A stretch of DNA of 64,000 nucleotides from Edaphobacter sp. 4G125 (GCF_014274685.1 NZ_CP060393.1:124001-188000); one strand, 5' to 3'; shown: positions 52,601 to 61,398, counted from the first letter of the stretch. Notes: generated by a model not told the origin, from the sequence alone. A program made the numbers and translations.

Positions 52601-52790
52601 TGGGCACCCCCTTGTTTTGTGCAAAGTATTCAAAGCAGATTATTTAGGTCTGGACTTCGGGCGCACCAAAGGAGAATATCCAAGTAAATCGACTTGGGAT
52701 GCTCGCAAAGTATTGGAAATAGATTATTTACTGGATCAACAAGAAGCCCCGGCGGATGCCGGGATTTGCTTTGTTGAGCTACTTCTATTG
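52601..52790 (+). repeat. GCAAARTATTSR non-coding element, copy B
   Basis: The order is GGGCACCCCCTTGTTTT, then GCAAAGTATTCA at 52621-52632 followed by an AGATTATTTAG stretch. A second GCAAAGTATTGG is at 52705-52716, followed by the same AGATTATTTA. The hairpin CCCGGC-GGAT-GCCGGG (52748-52763) comes next, and a T-rich end. The two inner units agree in 22 of 26 positions. The remaining sequence to 53040 has no gene that I can see. Confidence 0.65.
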
Positions 52791-53048
52791 TAGAAAATCG
52801 GGCTCTGGTAGTTCACACTTTTAGCCGGCTTATTTTCTGGCGAAGAAGTGATTTGGATGGTTTTAGATAGGAGATTTGGGGGATAGTTTTTCGCGGGTTG
52901 GGGGCTTGACAGGGTTTTCGGGATGTCTCGCCTTGAATGGCTGCTCGATATGGGGCTTATTTATTGAAAGGCAATTCGGTCGTTCCGCCCTTCGGACTTC
53001 ACTCCAGCCTTCGGCAGAGCGGTAGCCGCTTTCGCGGCTGCTTGTTTC

Positions 53049-53135
53049 GGCACGGCTAAAGCCGTGCCCTTAAGCAAGGCGGTTCGAGCTTCGCTCTAAT
53101 GTCCAATCATGCGCTAAGGCTGTATGAATGGGTAC
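53049..53135. repeat. Palindromic repeats upstream of the DUF5615 gene
   Basis: GGCACGGCT-AA-AGCCGTGCC (53049-53068) is a perfect 9-2-9 hairpin of the GGCTAAAGCC type also seen near 36.2 kb. It is followed at 53082-53135 by TTCGAGCTTCGCTCTAATG, CAATCATGC and GTATGAATGGG, a degenerate copy of the CATTCATGC family. Confidence 0.62.
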
Positions 53136-53175
53136 ACGACCTCGAATTGTTCCACTGGAGTCTTTGAGGTGAATC

Positions 53176-53715
53176 ATGGGATGGGTAGATTCTGCTGAAG
53201 TATCTAGGCGAGATCCTCCGTCTAAAGCGGAGATCGCACAAGTCGAAGACTATCGAAAACGCCGTGCCAAAGTGCGGTTTTACGCGGACGAAAACTTTCC
53301 AATGAAAGCAACTGAAGTACTTCGTGGCATGGGTTCCTCCGTAAAAACAGTACAAGAGGTTAGACTGCGTGCTCATCCCGACGAAAATCACGCCGCGTAC
53401 GCTCTTCGCAATAGATACGTACTGGTCAGCTGCGACCGCGACTATCTCGATAATCGCCGTTTTCCTCTTATTCATTGCCCGGTTATCGTGGTTTTCGACT
53501 TTGGTGAGGGGTCGATTGCCGAAATCCGTGCAGCCTTTCGCTGTCTTACAAGAATGTTCGAGGCCCCTCAGTTCTATGGCAAGTGGATGAAAATCGAAGC
53601 ATCGCGCAGCTCATGGACAGAATCCGCGCGTTTTCTTAATGGCACAACTGCTCGTTCGAAATATCGGATCTTTCGGGGGCAAATCCAAGAATGGGTAGAA
53701 AAAACAGAGGCGTAA
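53176..53715 (+). CDS. DUF5615 PIN-like protein
   Basis: The 179-residue protein contains VRFYADENFPMKATEVLRGMGSSVKTVQEVRLRAHPDENHAAYALRNRYVLVSCDRDYLD, the pattern of DUF5615 (a PIN-like fold) with acidic residues (ADEN, DEN, DRDYLD) that could bind metal for a nuclease. VIVVFDFGEGSIAEIRAAF closes the domain. Such genes sometimes pair with a DUF433 antitoxin, which I do not see here. A GAGGTG ribosome binding site precedes the ATG. The coding sequence looks poorer in GC than the core genes around it, suggesting acquisition. Confidence 0.75.
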   Translation: MGWVDSAEVSRRDPPSKAEIAQVEDYRKRRAKVRFYADENFPMKATEVLRGMGSSVKTVQEVRLRAHPDENHAAYALRNRYVLVSCDRDYLDNRRFPLIHCPVIVVFDFGEGSIAEIRAAFRCLTRMFEAPQFYGKWMKIEASRSSWTESARFLNGTTARSKYRIFRGQIQEWVEKTEA

Positions 53716-53741
53716 GCGTTTTGAAAATGTTCTAGTACATA

Positions 53742-54662
53742 CTAGATTTTGACAGATCCTTCTAATAGGGCGTCTCGCCATTCACCAAGCGTTTGGCCGT
53801 CTTCGAGTCTCCACTCGCGGGGGCCTGACGAATTGCGGTTATTCAGAACAGCCGCTGCTGCCGAAGGGCTTCGAAATACCACATCAGCTAAAAAGCGAAT
53901 TCCACCGTCTGGTAATTTTTCGAGTTTCCCCTCATCGAGCAATTGTTGTCGCAGAGGTGCATATTGATTGACCTTAAAGACACTACCCGTCCCTGTAGAA
54001 CCTTCTAAAACCACAATCTCGCCGTCTTCATAGTATGCGCGTGCAGCAACACCACTGCTGAGGTGGTTAAGAGTGAGCAGTACGCGTGGAGATGGTGTCA
54101 GCGTTGTGTCAGATATCAAGTTGGAACTAGAAGCTATTGTGGGAGGTGAAATCGAGGGCTTAGCCCTTAGGAATTCCATGCCTACAGTTGGTAAGAGAAT
54201 TTGAATCTGTAAAAGAAAAAACTCCATACCAGACAAGTCTGCCTCAGGCAGAGATCCAGAAGGTGGTTCATTCCCATTCACAATTTGTGCTCGACCACTA
54301 TTGCTAATGATTTGCACTAAGCGACTCTCTAAATATCTAACGTGCGCTTTAGTCAGATTCACGTCCTTTGACGTAATAAGACAAACCCGCTCCCAAAACT
54401 CTTTGTCGACATCTTTGGCGTGTTTTTTAACTCTGTCTGCTATGCAATCTCCCTCTCCAACATAAACAATGGAACGACCTGCTTCCTCACCAACTAAAAA
54501 ATAAACGCCTGTTTTTAGGGCCTCTGGTCGTACCAAAGCCTCCTGAATTCGAGTGCGAGGCGCAACCAGAACGTGGCCTGTCCAATTGGGGATTTCTGCA
54601 GTCAGGAGTCCGGTTGGCGTCCCATCTACCAGAAAAAGTCTTATAGATCTGCCAGTCGACAT
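53742..54662 (-). CDS. GIY-YIG nuclease family protein with DUF4357 domain
   Basis: The 306-residue protein has a GIY-YIG-like core at residues about 52-115: GVYFLVGEEAGRSIVYVGEGDCIADRVKKHAKDVD, then AHVRYLESRLVQII with the catalytic-type Glu. The C-terminal region (HLSSGVAARAYYEDGEIVVLEGSTGT and GIRFLADVVFRSPSAAAAVLNNRNSSGPREW) matches DUF4357, often seen at the end of restriction-linked or phage-type proteins. The role may be DNA cleavage in defence or mobility, but no methylase or other partner is present. Base composition looks lower in GC than neighbours. It converges on the DUF5615 gene. Confidence 0.78.
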   Translation of the reverse strand: MSTGRSIRLFLVDGTPTGLLTAEIPNWTGHVLVAPRTRIQEALVRPEALKTGVYFLVGEEAGRSIVYVGEGDCIADRVKKHAKDVDKEFWERVCLITSKDVNLTKAHVRYLESRLVQIISNSGRAQIVNGNEPPSGSLPEADLSGMEFFLLQIQILLPTVGMEFLRAKPSISPPTIASSSNLISDTTLTPSPRVLLTLNHLSSGVAARAYYEDGEIVVLEGSTGTGSVFKVNQYAPLRQQLLDEGKLEKLPDGGIRFLADVVFRSPSAAAAVLNNRNSSGPREWRLEDGQTLGEWRDALLEGSVKI

Positions 54663-54681
54663 GGAAAGCAGTATAGACGTA

Positions 54682-54713
54682 CAAGAAGGCCGCGATTGCT
54701 CGCGGCCTTCTTG
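54682..54713 (-). terminator. Hairpin after rpoD
   Basis: CAAGAAGGCCGCG-ATTGCT-CGCGGCCTTCTTG is a perfect 13-6-13 hairpin 21 bp after the rpoD stop codon, read on the minus strand. There is only a weak T tract. It is between rpoD and the GIY-YIG promoter. Confidence 0.8.
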
Positions 54714-54733
54714 GTGTTCTGAATTGATGTTAC

Positions 54734-56437
54734 TTAGACTTCCTTCACGCCATCCACGAACGCCTTCAGCTTGCGGGATCGGCTGGGGTGGCGGAGTTTG
54801 CGGAGGGCCTTGGCTTCGATCTGGCGGATGCGCTCGCGAGTGACCTGGAAGCTCTGGCCGACTTCTTCAAGCGTGTGTTCGGAGCCGTCCTCGAGGCCGA
54901 AGCGCATCTTGATGACGCGCTCTTCGCGCGGCGTCAGGGTGCGGAGAACCTGCGAAGTGTACTCCTTGAGGTTGACGCTGATGACCGCATCGCTGGGCGA
55001 GACGGCCATGCGGTCTTCGATGAAGTCGCCAAGGTGCGAGTCTTCCTCTTCTCCGATGGGGGTCTCGAGCGAGATGGGCTCTTGCGCGATCTTGAGGACC
55101 TTGCGGACCTTCGCGACCGGGATGTCCATGCGACGTGCGATCTCTTCCGACGAGGCTTCGCGGCCAAGCTCTTGCACGAGCTGACGCGAGGTGCGGATGA
55201 GCTTGTTGATGGTCTCGATCATGTGCACCGGGATACGGATGGTGCGGGCCTGGTCGGCGATGGCTCGAGTGATGGCCTGCCGGATCCACCAGGTGGCATA
55301 GGTCGAGAATTTGTAACCGCGGCGGTACTCGAACTTGTCGACCGCCTTCATCAGGCCGATGTTGCCCTCCTGAATCAGGTCGAGGAACTGAAGACCGCGA
55401 TTGGTGTACTTCTTCGCGATGGAGACGACGAGGCGAAGATTGGCTTCGATCAGCTCGCGCTTGGCGCGCTCGGCGTCCATGTCGCCCTGGATCATCTCGC
55501 GCTGAGTGCGCTTGAGATCGACGAGCGAGATGCCTGCATCCTCTTCGAGGCGCTCGAGGTCGACGCGGCAGTTCTTCTGCTGGCGCTTGTATTCCTTCTT
55601 GAGCTCTTCAGACTTCGAGGCTTCGTGCTTGCTCTCGAGGGTCTTGATCTGGCGCTCGAGGGTGCGCATGGAGTCGACGGTCTTGTTGACCTTATCGAGC
55701 AGGCGCTTCTTCTCGGCGTTGGTGTACTTCAGCTCGCGGACGATACGGTTGATGAAGACGTGCTCGCGGCCGATGAGCCAGCGGTTCTTACGCACATCCT
55801 TCGCCTTGGCCTTGGCGTCCTTGCCATGCGGAGCGGCAAGCTTTTCTTCGAGCTGCGCGATCTTCTTCTGGTGTTTCAGGAGGACATCGATGCGACCGAC
55901 GGTCTGCTTGACGCGTGCCTGCAGAATCTCTTCGGTAAGTTCTTCTTCATCGAAGGTGACGACTTCCTTGATGTTGCGGACGCCGCGGCGGAGATCTTCG
56001 CCGAGGGCGGTGATCTCGCGAATGACAATCGGCGAACGCGAGATGGCCTTCATCACGCGCATCTGGCCGCGCTCGATGCGCTTGGCGATTTCGACTTCGC
56101 CCTCGCGGGTAAGCAGCGGGACGGTTCCCATCTCGCGCAGGTACATGCGGACAGGGTCGTTGGTCTTTTCCAGCTGACCGGGTGAGAGATCGAGCTCGAC
56201 GTCTTCCGACTCTTCGCCCATCTCGGAGTCGTACTTGTCGCGGTCGTACTTGTCTCCCGAGAGCACATCGATGCCCTGGGTGTTAATGGTGGTGAGCAGA
56301 TCGTCGAGATCGTCGGGGGTGGTAATATCGCCCGGCAGAAGGTCGTTCACTTCGCCGTAGGTCAGATAGCCCTTTTCCTTCCCGGTCTCAATAATGCGGT
56401 CTACGTCTTCTTCGTACTTGTCGAGTTCTTCGGCCAC
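54734..56437 (-). CDS. rpoD: Primary RNA polymerase sigma factor RpoD
   Basis: The 567-residue protein is a group 1 sigma-70. Region 1.1 starts with [25 protein letters not shown], region 1.2 has [31 protein letters not shown], region 2 has [70 protein letters not shown], and region 4.2 has [31 protein letters not shown] charged non-conserved linker of about 150 residues lies between 1.2 and 2. The start codon is GTG at 56437, with GCAGGAG somewhat far upstream. In many bacteria dnaG is directly beside it; here three genes lie between. Confidence 0.97.
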   Translation of the reverse strand: MAEELDKYEEDVDRIIETGKEKGYLTYGEVNDLLPGDITTPDDLDDLLTTINTQGIDVLSGDKYDRDKYDSEMGEESEDVELDLSPGQLEKTNDPVRMYLREMGTVPLLTREGEVEIAKRIERGQMRVMKAISRSPIVIREITALGEDLRRGVRNIKEVVTFDEEELTEEILQARVKQTVGRIDVLLKHQKKIAQLEEKLAAPHGKDAKAKAKDVRKNRWLIGREHVFINRIVRELKYTNAEKKRLLDKVNKTVDSMRTLERQIKTLESKHEASKSEELKKEYKRQQKNCRVDLERLEEDAGISLVDLKRTQREMIQGDMDAERAKRELIEANLRLVVSIAKKYTNRGLQFLDLIQEGNIGLMKAVDKFEYRRGYKFSTYATWWIRQAITRAIADQARTIRIPVHMIETINKLIRTSRQLVQELGREASSEEIARRMDIPVAKVRKVLKIAQEPISLETPIGEEEDSHLGDFIEDRMAVSPSDAVISVNLKEYTSQVLRTLTPREERVIKMRFGLEDGSEHTLEEVGQSFQVTRERIRQIEAKALRKLRHPSRSRKLKAFVDGVKEV

Positions 56438-56656
56438 GAGGGTGCGCGCTCCTGCAAAAATAATCTTTATTTGGGATGCCGCTCAGGCGAGCTCCTGTAG
56501 TATCCGGGCGGACTTATCCCTGGGTTGTTCCGTAATGGCAGGGAGCAGAGAGCGGTTTAGACCGCTATGGCCAAGCCGAGAGACCTTCCGAGAGGTTCGG
56601 CATTCTAAGGGCGTACTTCCCCAGCGAATCACAGGATACCACAGTATTTAGACGAC
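56438..56656. other. Upstream region of rpoD
   Basis: A 219 bp gap without genes. On the minus strand it contains GCGGTCTAAACCGC, an inverted repeat, and CCGAACCTCTCGGAAGG, another short stem, before the ribosome binding site of rpoD. They could form a structured leader. I see no known riboswitch. Confidence 0.3.
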
Positions 56657-56902
56657 TCAGGCGGAGAAAAGATTCGGTGGCGGGTCGCGCAGGGGCTCTC
56701 CACGGGCTCCGCCCTGGTGTGCGGGACAGCGGCGGGCGTGGATATCAGTGCCGTTGGAGCCATAATCGTGTCCGCAGTGGCTGCAACGAAGGTGGTAGAT
56801 GGTCTGGCCGGGAAAGCTCTCGGAGGGAAATCCAGTGCGACGGATGACGACCTGACCGTGAGGATTGGTGAAGCCGGGATCTGTGGTTCTGTGGCGAGGC
56901 AT
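56657..56902 (-). CDS. Small Cys/His protein, hypothetical
   Basis: The 81-residue protein starts MPRHRTTDPGFTNPHGQVVI and contains CSHCGHDYGSNGTDIHARRC (residues 40-59), whose Cys40, Cys43, His55 and Cys59 form a plausible zinc knuckle. The C-terminus is Arg/Pro-rich. The sequence ARRCPAHQGG resembles small uncharacterised zinc-ribbon proteins. The start overlaps a region with no clear ribosome binding site. It follows the antitoxin gene by 36 bp on the same strand, so they may share a transcript. Function unknown. Confidence 0.6.
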   Translation of the reverse strand: MPRHRTTDPGFTNPHGQVVIRRTGFPSESFPGQTIYHLRCSHCGHDYGSNGTDIHARRCPAHQGGARGEPLRDPPPNLFSA

Positions 56903-56938
56903 GGCTATATGGATTGTAAATTCCTGTTAAATATGAAT

Positions 56939-57178
56939 TTACACAGGATGTTCAGGGTCTTCTGTGTCCGCGAGACGCTTCAAAACATCACGGTGTTCGC
57001 GCATCACACAACTTATCGCTTTGCGCATCTCGGGCTCGATAGAAGAAAGATGTATGCCATTTGCCTGCTCTGTCAGGTAAAGAGTATCTCCAACCCTCAC
57101 ATTAAGGTGTTTCAGGCTTTCAGGCGGGAGAACGACTCCGAGTTCATCGCCAATGCTGATTATTTTGACTATCGCCAT
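56939..57178 (-). CDS. AbrB/SpoVT-type antitoxin without visible toxin
   Basis: The 79-residue protein shows a swapped-hairpin AbrB domain: MAIVKIISIGDELGVVLPPE, LNVRVGDTLYLTEQANGIHL. This matches the putative addiction-module antidote family that normally sits before a Doc (Fic-like) toxin. GAGGAGGAAGA precedes the ATG. No Doc, PIN or MazF toxin follows; the next gene encodes the small Cys/His protein. It may be an orphan antitoxin, or the small protein may be its partner. The longer in-frame start at 57265 would include repeat sequence and is unlikely. Confidence 0.75.
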   Translation of the reverse strand: MAIVKIISIGDELGVVLPPESLKHLNVRVGDTLYLTEQANGIHLSSIEPEMRKAISCVMREHRDVLKRLADTEDPEHPV

Positions 57179-57206
57179 TCTTCCTCCTCTCAACGGACTA
57201 ACAGCA

Positions 57207-57263
57207 GATCCTTCGACTACGCCTCTCGCGAAATGCCACGAGAGGCTTCGCTCAGGATGACAC
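57207..57263. repeat. Palindromic repeat of the CCTGAGCGAAG...GTCGAAGGATC type
   Basis: On the minus strand the order is GTGTCATCCTGAGCGAAG, then GCCTCTCG-N10-CGAGAGGC (a stem at 57221-57246), and GTAGTCGAAGGATC. This GTCATCCTGAGCGAAG word resembles repeats in other acidobacterial gaps. It lies just before the antitoxin gene. Confidence 0.6.
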
Positions 57264-57284
57264 ATTCAAGGTTTTGCTGCTAAT

Positions 57285-58682
57285 TCAAGATGCCAGCGAA
57301 GAGGGTCGCGAGCGGCGAAGGCGAGCCATCAGGGCTGCCGGGCGTAAAGATTGTGGATAGTGCAACATGCTAGCAACAAATGCCGGGAAGGTATCGTCCG
57401 AGAGCCGAAGCGAGGCCGGCAGGACATAGAAATTCATCACTAGCTCGGAGAGCAGCAGTGAGGCTGCGGCCCAATTGAGATCACCATACTTCGCTGCCAG
57501 GTAGGTCACGACGACGGTCACACTAGTGCCGAACAAATACCACGCCGCCAGTCTTTGGTGCAGATTGACGGCCGTCAGCAGGGTGGAGCTGGTAGACCAG
57601 AGCGAATAAGCAACGACAACTGCGAGCAGGATGCTGAGCAGGGTCCGCTCCGGGGGAACGTGACCTCCGGTCCAGTGATTTAGGAACCAGGGGCCAAGCA
57701 TGACCACCGCGGCAACAACGGCAAAGGCGACGATAAGTCCCATCTGGCAGGCGCGGCGGTGCAGGGTGCGGGTCAGGGCCATGTCCTTGAGTCCAAAGGC
57801 GTGCGACAGCTCCGGCCAGAAGGTGTTGTTGATCATCTGCACCATCTGCAAGGCTACGCGGGAGACGGTGCGGGCGGTTCCAAAGATGACGACGGCGGTG
57901 GGACCAAGGGCGTATCCCACGGCCATCAGGGTTCCTTGAAGATTGATCGCAATGCCGATGGGAAAGGCCATGAAGGCAAACGCAGGACCGCTAAGACGCT
58001 TAATTTCCGAGAAGGTTGCGTGCTCCCATCCATAGCGGATCCAGGGAATATCGCGTTTCACCATGACGCAAAGCACCAGGGTAATCACGATGTTTGCAGC
58101 AGCGAAGACGAGAGCTGTCTCGCGGGCTCCTCCCCCCATGCAGACCGGGACCAGCATCAGCGCGAAGGCGACAAGCGAAAACATGCTCTTCAGGAATGAG
58201 CCGTAGGGATAACGGCCGATGCAGCGATAGGCCGATTGCAACAGAGTTTCAAGCTGGCCCAGCAGGACGGAGCAACCGAGATAAAAAATGATCCACTTGG
58301 CATCGGTTTCGTTGATCTCGTGCAGCTTGAGCAGGCGGGCGGCGGGAAGGAAGTACAGCACTCCGGCAAGAAGCGCCATGCAGGCCAGGCAGATGAGCGT
58401 GATGAACCACCAGCAGCTCTGGAAGACGCGCAGGGCACCTTCGCGGTCTCCACGTGCGGCCATCATGCTCATCTCGTTGCCAGCGACGCTTCCGAAACCG
58501 AAATTGCTGACGTTCAGGTACGAGGGCACAGCGATGACGATCATCCACTCGCCGTAAAGGGGAACGCTCCAGAAGTGCAGAAAGACAGGTACCTGGACCA
58601 GCTGAATGATGGTGGTCGCAAGTTTGCTGATCCAGTTGGACAGAAAGCCTAAGGCGAGCCGTCGTTTGGTTGATGCGTCCAT
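57285..58682 (-). CDS. Polysaccharide flippase-like membrane protein (Wzx type)
   Basis: The 465-residue protein has about 12 to 14 hydrophobic helices, for example LATTIIQLVQVPVFLHFWSVPLYGEWMIVIAVPSYL, WFITLICLACMALLAGVLYFL and LLSILLAVVVAYSLWSTSSTLL. The first helices with a GEWMIV motif and the NFGFGSVAGNEM sequence match MOP-superfamily lipopolysaccharide biosynthesis flippases. It should move a lipid-linked sugar across the inner membrane. It is read in the direction of rpoD, and its gene starts 188 bp after dnaG ends. No other polysaccharide genes are next to it. Confidence 0.82.
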   Translation of the reverse strand: MDASTKRRLALGFLSNWISKLATTIIQLVQVPVFLHFWSVPLYGEWMIVIAVPSYLNVSNFGFGSVAGNEMSMMAARGDREGALRVFQSCWWFITLICLACMALLAGVLYFLPAARLLKLHEINETDAKWIIFYLGCSVLLGQLETLLQSAYRCIGRYPYGSFLKSMFSLVAFALMLVPVCMGGGARETALVFAAANIVITLVLCVMVKRDIPWIRYGWEHATFSEIKRLSGPAFAFMAFPIGIAINLQGTLMAVGYALGPTAVVIFGTARTVSRVALQMVQMINNTFWPELSHAFGLKDMALTRTLHRRACQMGLIVAFAVVAAVVMLGPWFLNHWTGGHVPPERTLLSILLAVVVAYSLWSTSSTLLTAVNLHQRLAAWYLFGTSVTVVVTYLAAKYGDLNWAAASLLLSELVMNFYVLPASLRLSDDTFPAFVASMLHYPQSLRPAALMARLRRSRPSSLAS

Positions 58683-58869
58683 GCAGTTCCGATCTCAGCC
58701 TGACGTCGCTGGGGAGAGAGCGACCCTGTCGTAGAGACGAGCCGGTTTGGGGAGGTGGACAGGAAAAATCTCCGGAATCTCTGCGTGCCTGGAAGTGGAG
58801 ATCTCAGAGAAGAGGGTCAAGAAGCTGGCCATCGCTATTCATTGTAGCAATCCAACTGTTACGACAATG

Positions 58870-60672
58870 TCAGTACTCGCGAAGACGACGATCAAGCTGA
58901 AGCCGTTCTTGCAGCAACTTCCCCAGCATCTCCTGGTCGTTACGGCGCTCCGCCTCGGCGATCAGGATGCGCATCTCGCGCTGGCGACGTTCGAGATAAC
59001 GCCGCTCAAGAGTATGCAGCGCATCTTCTACCTGCTCGGAGAGAGAGGGGGGAGAGGAGATAAGTCCCTCGGCAGGCTCGTGGTGATGAAGAGCGCGGGC
59101 CAGCAGCACTCGACTGGGCTGATCGGGTGCAACATCAAGGGGATTTTCAGGCGCGGGGGCCAACGTGAGTGCTTCAAGAATCGGCGAGGAAGGCAGACCG
59201 TCGTACCACTCAGGATGCTCAGAAAGACGGGCCGACGCTAACTGGCGCGCGGAATCGTTTTCCGGCAATACGAGTGCACGGAGAAGGATGCGCTCGATCT
59301 CGCTGGCAGGATCGTGGCTGTGCGAGCGCACGCTTTCGGCACGTTGAATCGCTGCCTGGCGAAGCTCCTGACGAAGGATCGCGGAATCGATGCCGAGCTT
59401 CTGTGCGGCATCAGCGGCGAACTCGTCGCGTTGTAACGGCGATGGGATACGCCGGATGTGCGGAAGCAGGAAGTTCATCGCCTTGACCTTGGCTTCCGGA
59501 GTGCGTGCAGGAAACTCCTGGCGAGCTCGTTCGATGAGGTAGTCCATATAACGATGCGCGCTGCGCACCGCTCCTGTATAGCTCTGTAACCCACGCTCAC
59601 GGATAAAGCGATCGGGATCAAGACCGTCTTCGAGCAGAACGATGCGGACATCGAAGCCTTCTTCGACGAGCATGGCCCCGGCTTTTTCCGCGGCATTGCG
59701 GCCAGCCGTGTCGGGATCGAAGTTCAGGATGACCTGTTTATTCGGCGTGAAGCGCGAGAGCAGACGCACCTGTGCTTCGGTAAAGGCAGTGCCCGAGGTC
59801 GCAATGACATTGCGAATGCCGGCCATGTAGACGGAAATGCAGTCCATCTGGCCTTCGACAAGAAGAGCGAAGCCGAGATTGCGAATCTCCTGCCGCGCCT
59901 TATCGAGATTGAACAGCACGTGGCCCTTGGTATAAATGGGGCCTTCCGGCGAGTTCATGTACTTGGCGATATCGCGGCCCTTCTCATCCTGCGTGTCGAG
60001 TGCGCGGCCGGTAAAGGCGATGGTCTTCCCTTGCTCGTTCGCAATAGGAAACATGATGCGCTTGCGAAAACCCGCGTAGAGCTGCCCTGCCGAGCCGTCG
60101 GCCTGCTCCTTCCATTTGAAGAGTCCGCTGGAACGAAGCACCTCTTCGGAGAAGTGCGGGCTGAGCGAGTTGCGCATGTGATTGAAGTCGTCCGGCGCAT
60201 AGCCGATGCGAAACTTCTGGATGGTTTCGGCTGTAACTCCACGACTGGTGAGATACTCGCGTGCGCGTGCGGCCTCCGGAGACTTCAACGCAGCCTCAAA
60301 GTACTGTGTTGCGGCTTCGTGGATGTCGAGAAGCTGACGACGCAATCCCGCTTCGCGAGCCTCTTCCGGAGAGGTGAACTCACGCTTGGGAAGTGGAATT
60401 CCCATCTTCTGCGCGACAAAGCGGACTGCTTCGGGAAAGCTCAGATTCTCGAGCTTCATCACAAAGGTGAAGACATCCCCTTTTTCGTGACAGCCAAAGC
60501 AGTAGAAGTAGCCATGCGTCGCGTTGACCGAAAAAGATCCTGTCTTCTCTTTGTGGAAGGGACAGAGGCCAGTGTAGTTCTGCGCTCCTGTCTTTCGCAG
60601 CTTCACATACTCGCCGACAATGCGCACGATATCAGTCTGCTGCTTGACGAGTTGGGAAAAATTATCGGACAC
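58870..60672 (-). CDS. dnaG: DNA primase
   Basis: The 600-residue protein has the CHC2 zinc finger (Cys37, His40, Cys58, Cys61 in GLCPFHKEKTGSF and YFYCFGCHEKGD), the primase core FRKRIMFPIANEQGKTIAFTGR, and the TOPRIM domain ALLVEGQMDCISVYMAGIRNVIATSGTAF with FDPDTAGRNAAEK as the acidic metal site. The C-terminal DnaB-binding region follows with lower conservation. It makes RNA primers for replication. The start codon is GTG at 60672. In this window rpoD lies 2.4 kb downstream with three genes between. Confidence 0.96.
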   Translation of the reverse strand: MSDNFSQLVKQQTDIVRIVGEYVKLRKTGAQNYTGLCPFHKEKTGSFSVNATHGYFYCFGCHEKGDVFTFVMKLENLSFPEAVRFVAQKMGIPLPKREFTSPEEAREAGLRRQLLDIHEAATQYFEAALKSPEAARAREYLTSRGVTAETIQKFRIGYAPDDFNHMRNSLSPHFSEEVLRSSGLFKWKEQADGSAGQLYAGFRKRIMFPIANEQGKTIAFTGRALDTQDEKGRDIAKYMNSPEGPIYTKGHVLFNLDKARQEIRNLGFALLVEGQMDCISVYMAGIRNVIATSGTAFTEAQVRLLSRFTPNKQVILNFDPDTAGRNAAEKAGAMLVEEGFDVRIVLLEDGLDPDRFIRERGLQSYTGAVRSAHRYMDYLIERARQEFPARTPEAKVKAMNFLLPHIRRIPSPLQRDEFAADAAQKLGIDSAILRQELRQAAIQRAESVRSHSHDPASEIERILLRALVLPENDSARQLASARLSEHPEWYDGLPSSPILEALTLAPAPENPLDVAPDQPSRVLLARALHHHEPAEGLISSPPSLSEQVEDALHTLERRYLERRQREMRILIAEAERRNDQEMLGKLLQERLQLDRRLREY

Positions 60673-60745
60673 CGCTGAAGATTCAGTGTAGTCGATTGGC
60701 TTTAAGGCTTAACACTCGTTCAAGTCAATAACGCCGATATGAATG

Positions 60746-61141
60746 CTACCTTCGGTACTGTTCGTCGCTGACATGCTCCATCCAATCGACAACCTTACCG
60801 TCGAGTCTCTCCTGAATGGCGATATGGGTCATGGCTGTCGTCGGCGCAGCTCCGTGCCAGTGGCGCTCGTTAGGTGCGAACCAGACGACATCACCGGGAA
60901 GGATCTCCTCGACGGGACCACCTTCCCGCTGAACCCAGCCGCAACCAGAGGTGACGATCAGAGTTTGGCCGAGCGGATGCGTATGCCACGCGGTCCGGGC
61001 GCCGGGTTCGAAGGTGACGCTGGCGCCCTGCACAAAAGCGGGATCAGGAGCCTGAAAGAGTGGATCGATTCGCACCGTGCCGGTGAACCACTCGGATGGA
61101 CCCTTCGCGGAAGGTTGTGTGCCGACTCTTTTGATCTCCAT
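60746..61141 (-). CDS. Cupin close to manganese-dependent hydroxynitrile lyase
   Basis: The 131-residue protein matches, from memory, the Granulicella tundricola cupin hydroxynitrile lyase GtHNL in length and nearly every motif: [57 protein letters not shown], and ERLDGK. The metal ligands His53, His55, Gln59 and His94 are all present at the same positions, and Ala40, Val42 and Gln110, the substrate-pocket residues altered in published variants, are the wild-type ones. GtHNL cleaves and makes (R)-cyanohydrins in vitro; its natural substrate is unknown. It is the last gene of an operon with a tautomerase, an AraC regulator and an alcohol dehydrogenase. Confidence 0.88.
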   Translation of the reverse strand: MEIKRVGTQPSAKGPSEWFTGTVRIDPLFQAPDPAFVQGASVTFEPGARTAWHTHPLGQTLIVTSGCGWVQREGGPVEEILPGDVVWFAPNERHWHGAAPTTAMTHIAIQERLDGKVVDWMEHVSDEQYRR

Positions 61142-61167
61142 CGTTAATCCTCGATTCGCAATATTCT

Positions 61168-61398
61168 TCAAAATGGGTCGTAGCCGGGCTTCTTGTAAAG
61201 CTTGTCCCACTGATCCTGGATATCTGGTTTATAGACCTTCTCTGTCCAATCCTGCGCCTTAACCTCTTCAAATGCTACGGAGACCGACTCCTCTCCATAG
61301 TTCAGAACGGACATGATGTTGTTGGTTATTTCAGCGGCAAGCCTATTCTTTTGTTGTTCCGATTTTCCAGGCCACAGCTTCACGACAACATGAGGCAT
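61168..61398 (-). CDS. Small tautomerase (4-oxalocrotonate tautomerase-like)
   Basis: The 76-residue protein begins [20 protein letters not shown], where Pro2, the N-terminal Pro after Met removal, is the catalytic base of the tautomerase family. The rest reads [27 protein letters not shown] and fits the YdcE/4-OT-like beta-alpha-beta fold. It would isomerise an unsaturated keto acid or similar compound. AAGGAG precedes the ATG. It sits between the AraC gene and the hydroxynitrile-lyase-like cupin on the same strand, with gaps of 36 and 26 bp. Confidence 0.85.
   Translation of the reverse strand: MPHVVVKLWPGKSEQQKNRLAAEITNNIMSVLNYGEESVSVAFEEVKAQDWTEKVYKPDIQDQWDKLYKKPGYDPF

Noticed and set aside
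51296..53175. Insertion sequence remnant in the repeat-rich stretch
   Set aside because: No transposase fragment or terminal inverted repeats with target duplication could be recognised; the repeats are short palindromes.
54788..56185. Long open frame (465 codons) antisense to rpoD
   Set aside because: It is the complement of a strongly conserved sigma factor gene; its translation is a low-complexity mix of Leu, Asp and Ala without a recognisable domain.
56717..57283. Open frame of 188 codons on the plus strand across the antitoxin and small Cys/His genes
   Set aside because: The minus-strand AbrB domain is clear and has a strong ribosome binding site; the plus-strand translation has no recognisable domain.
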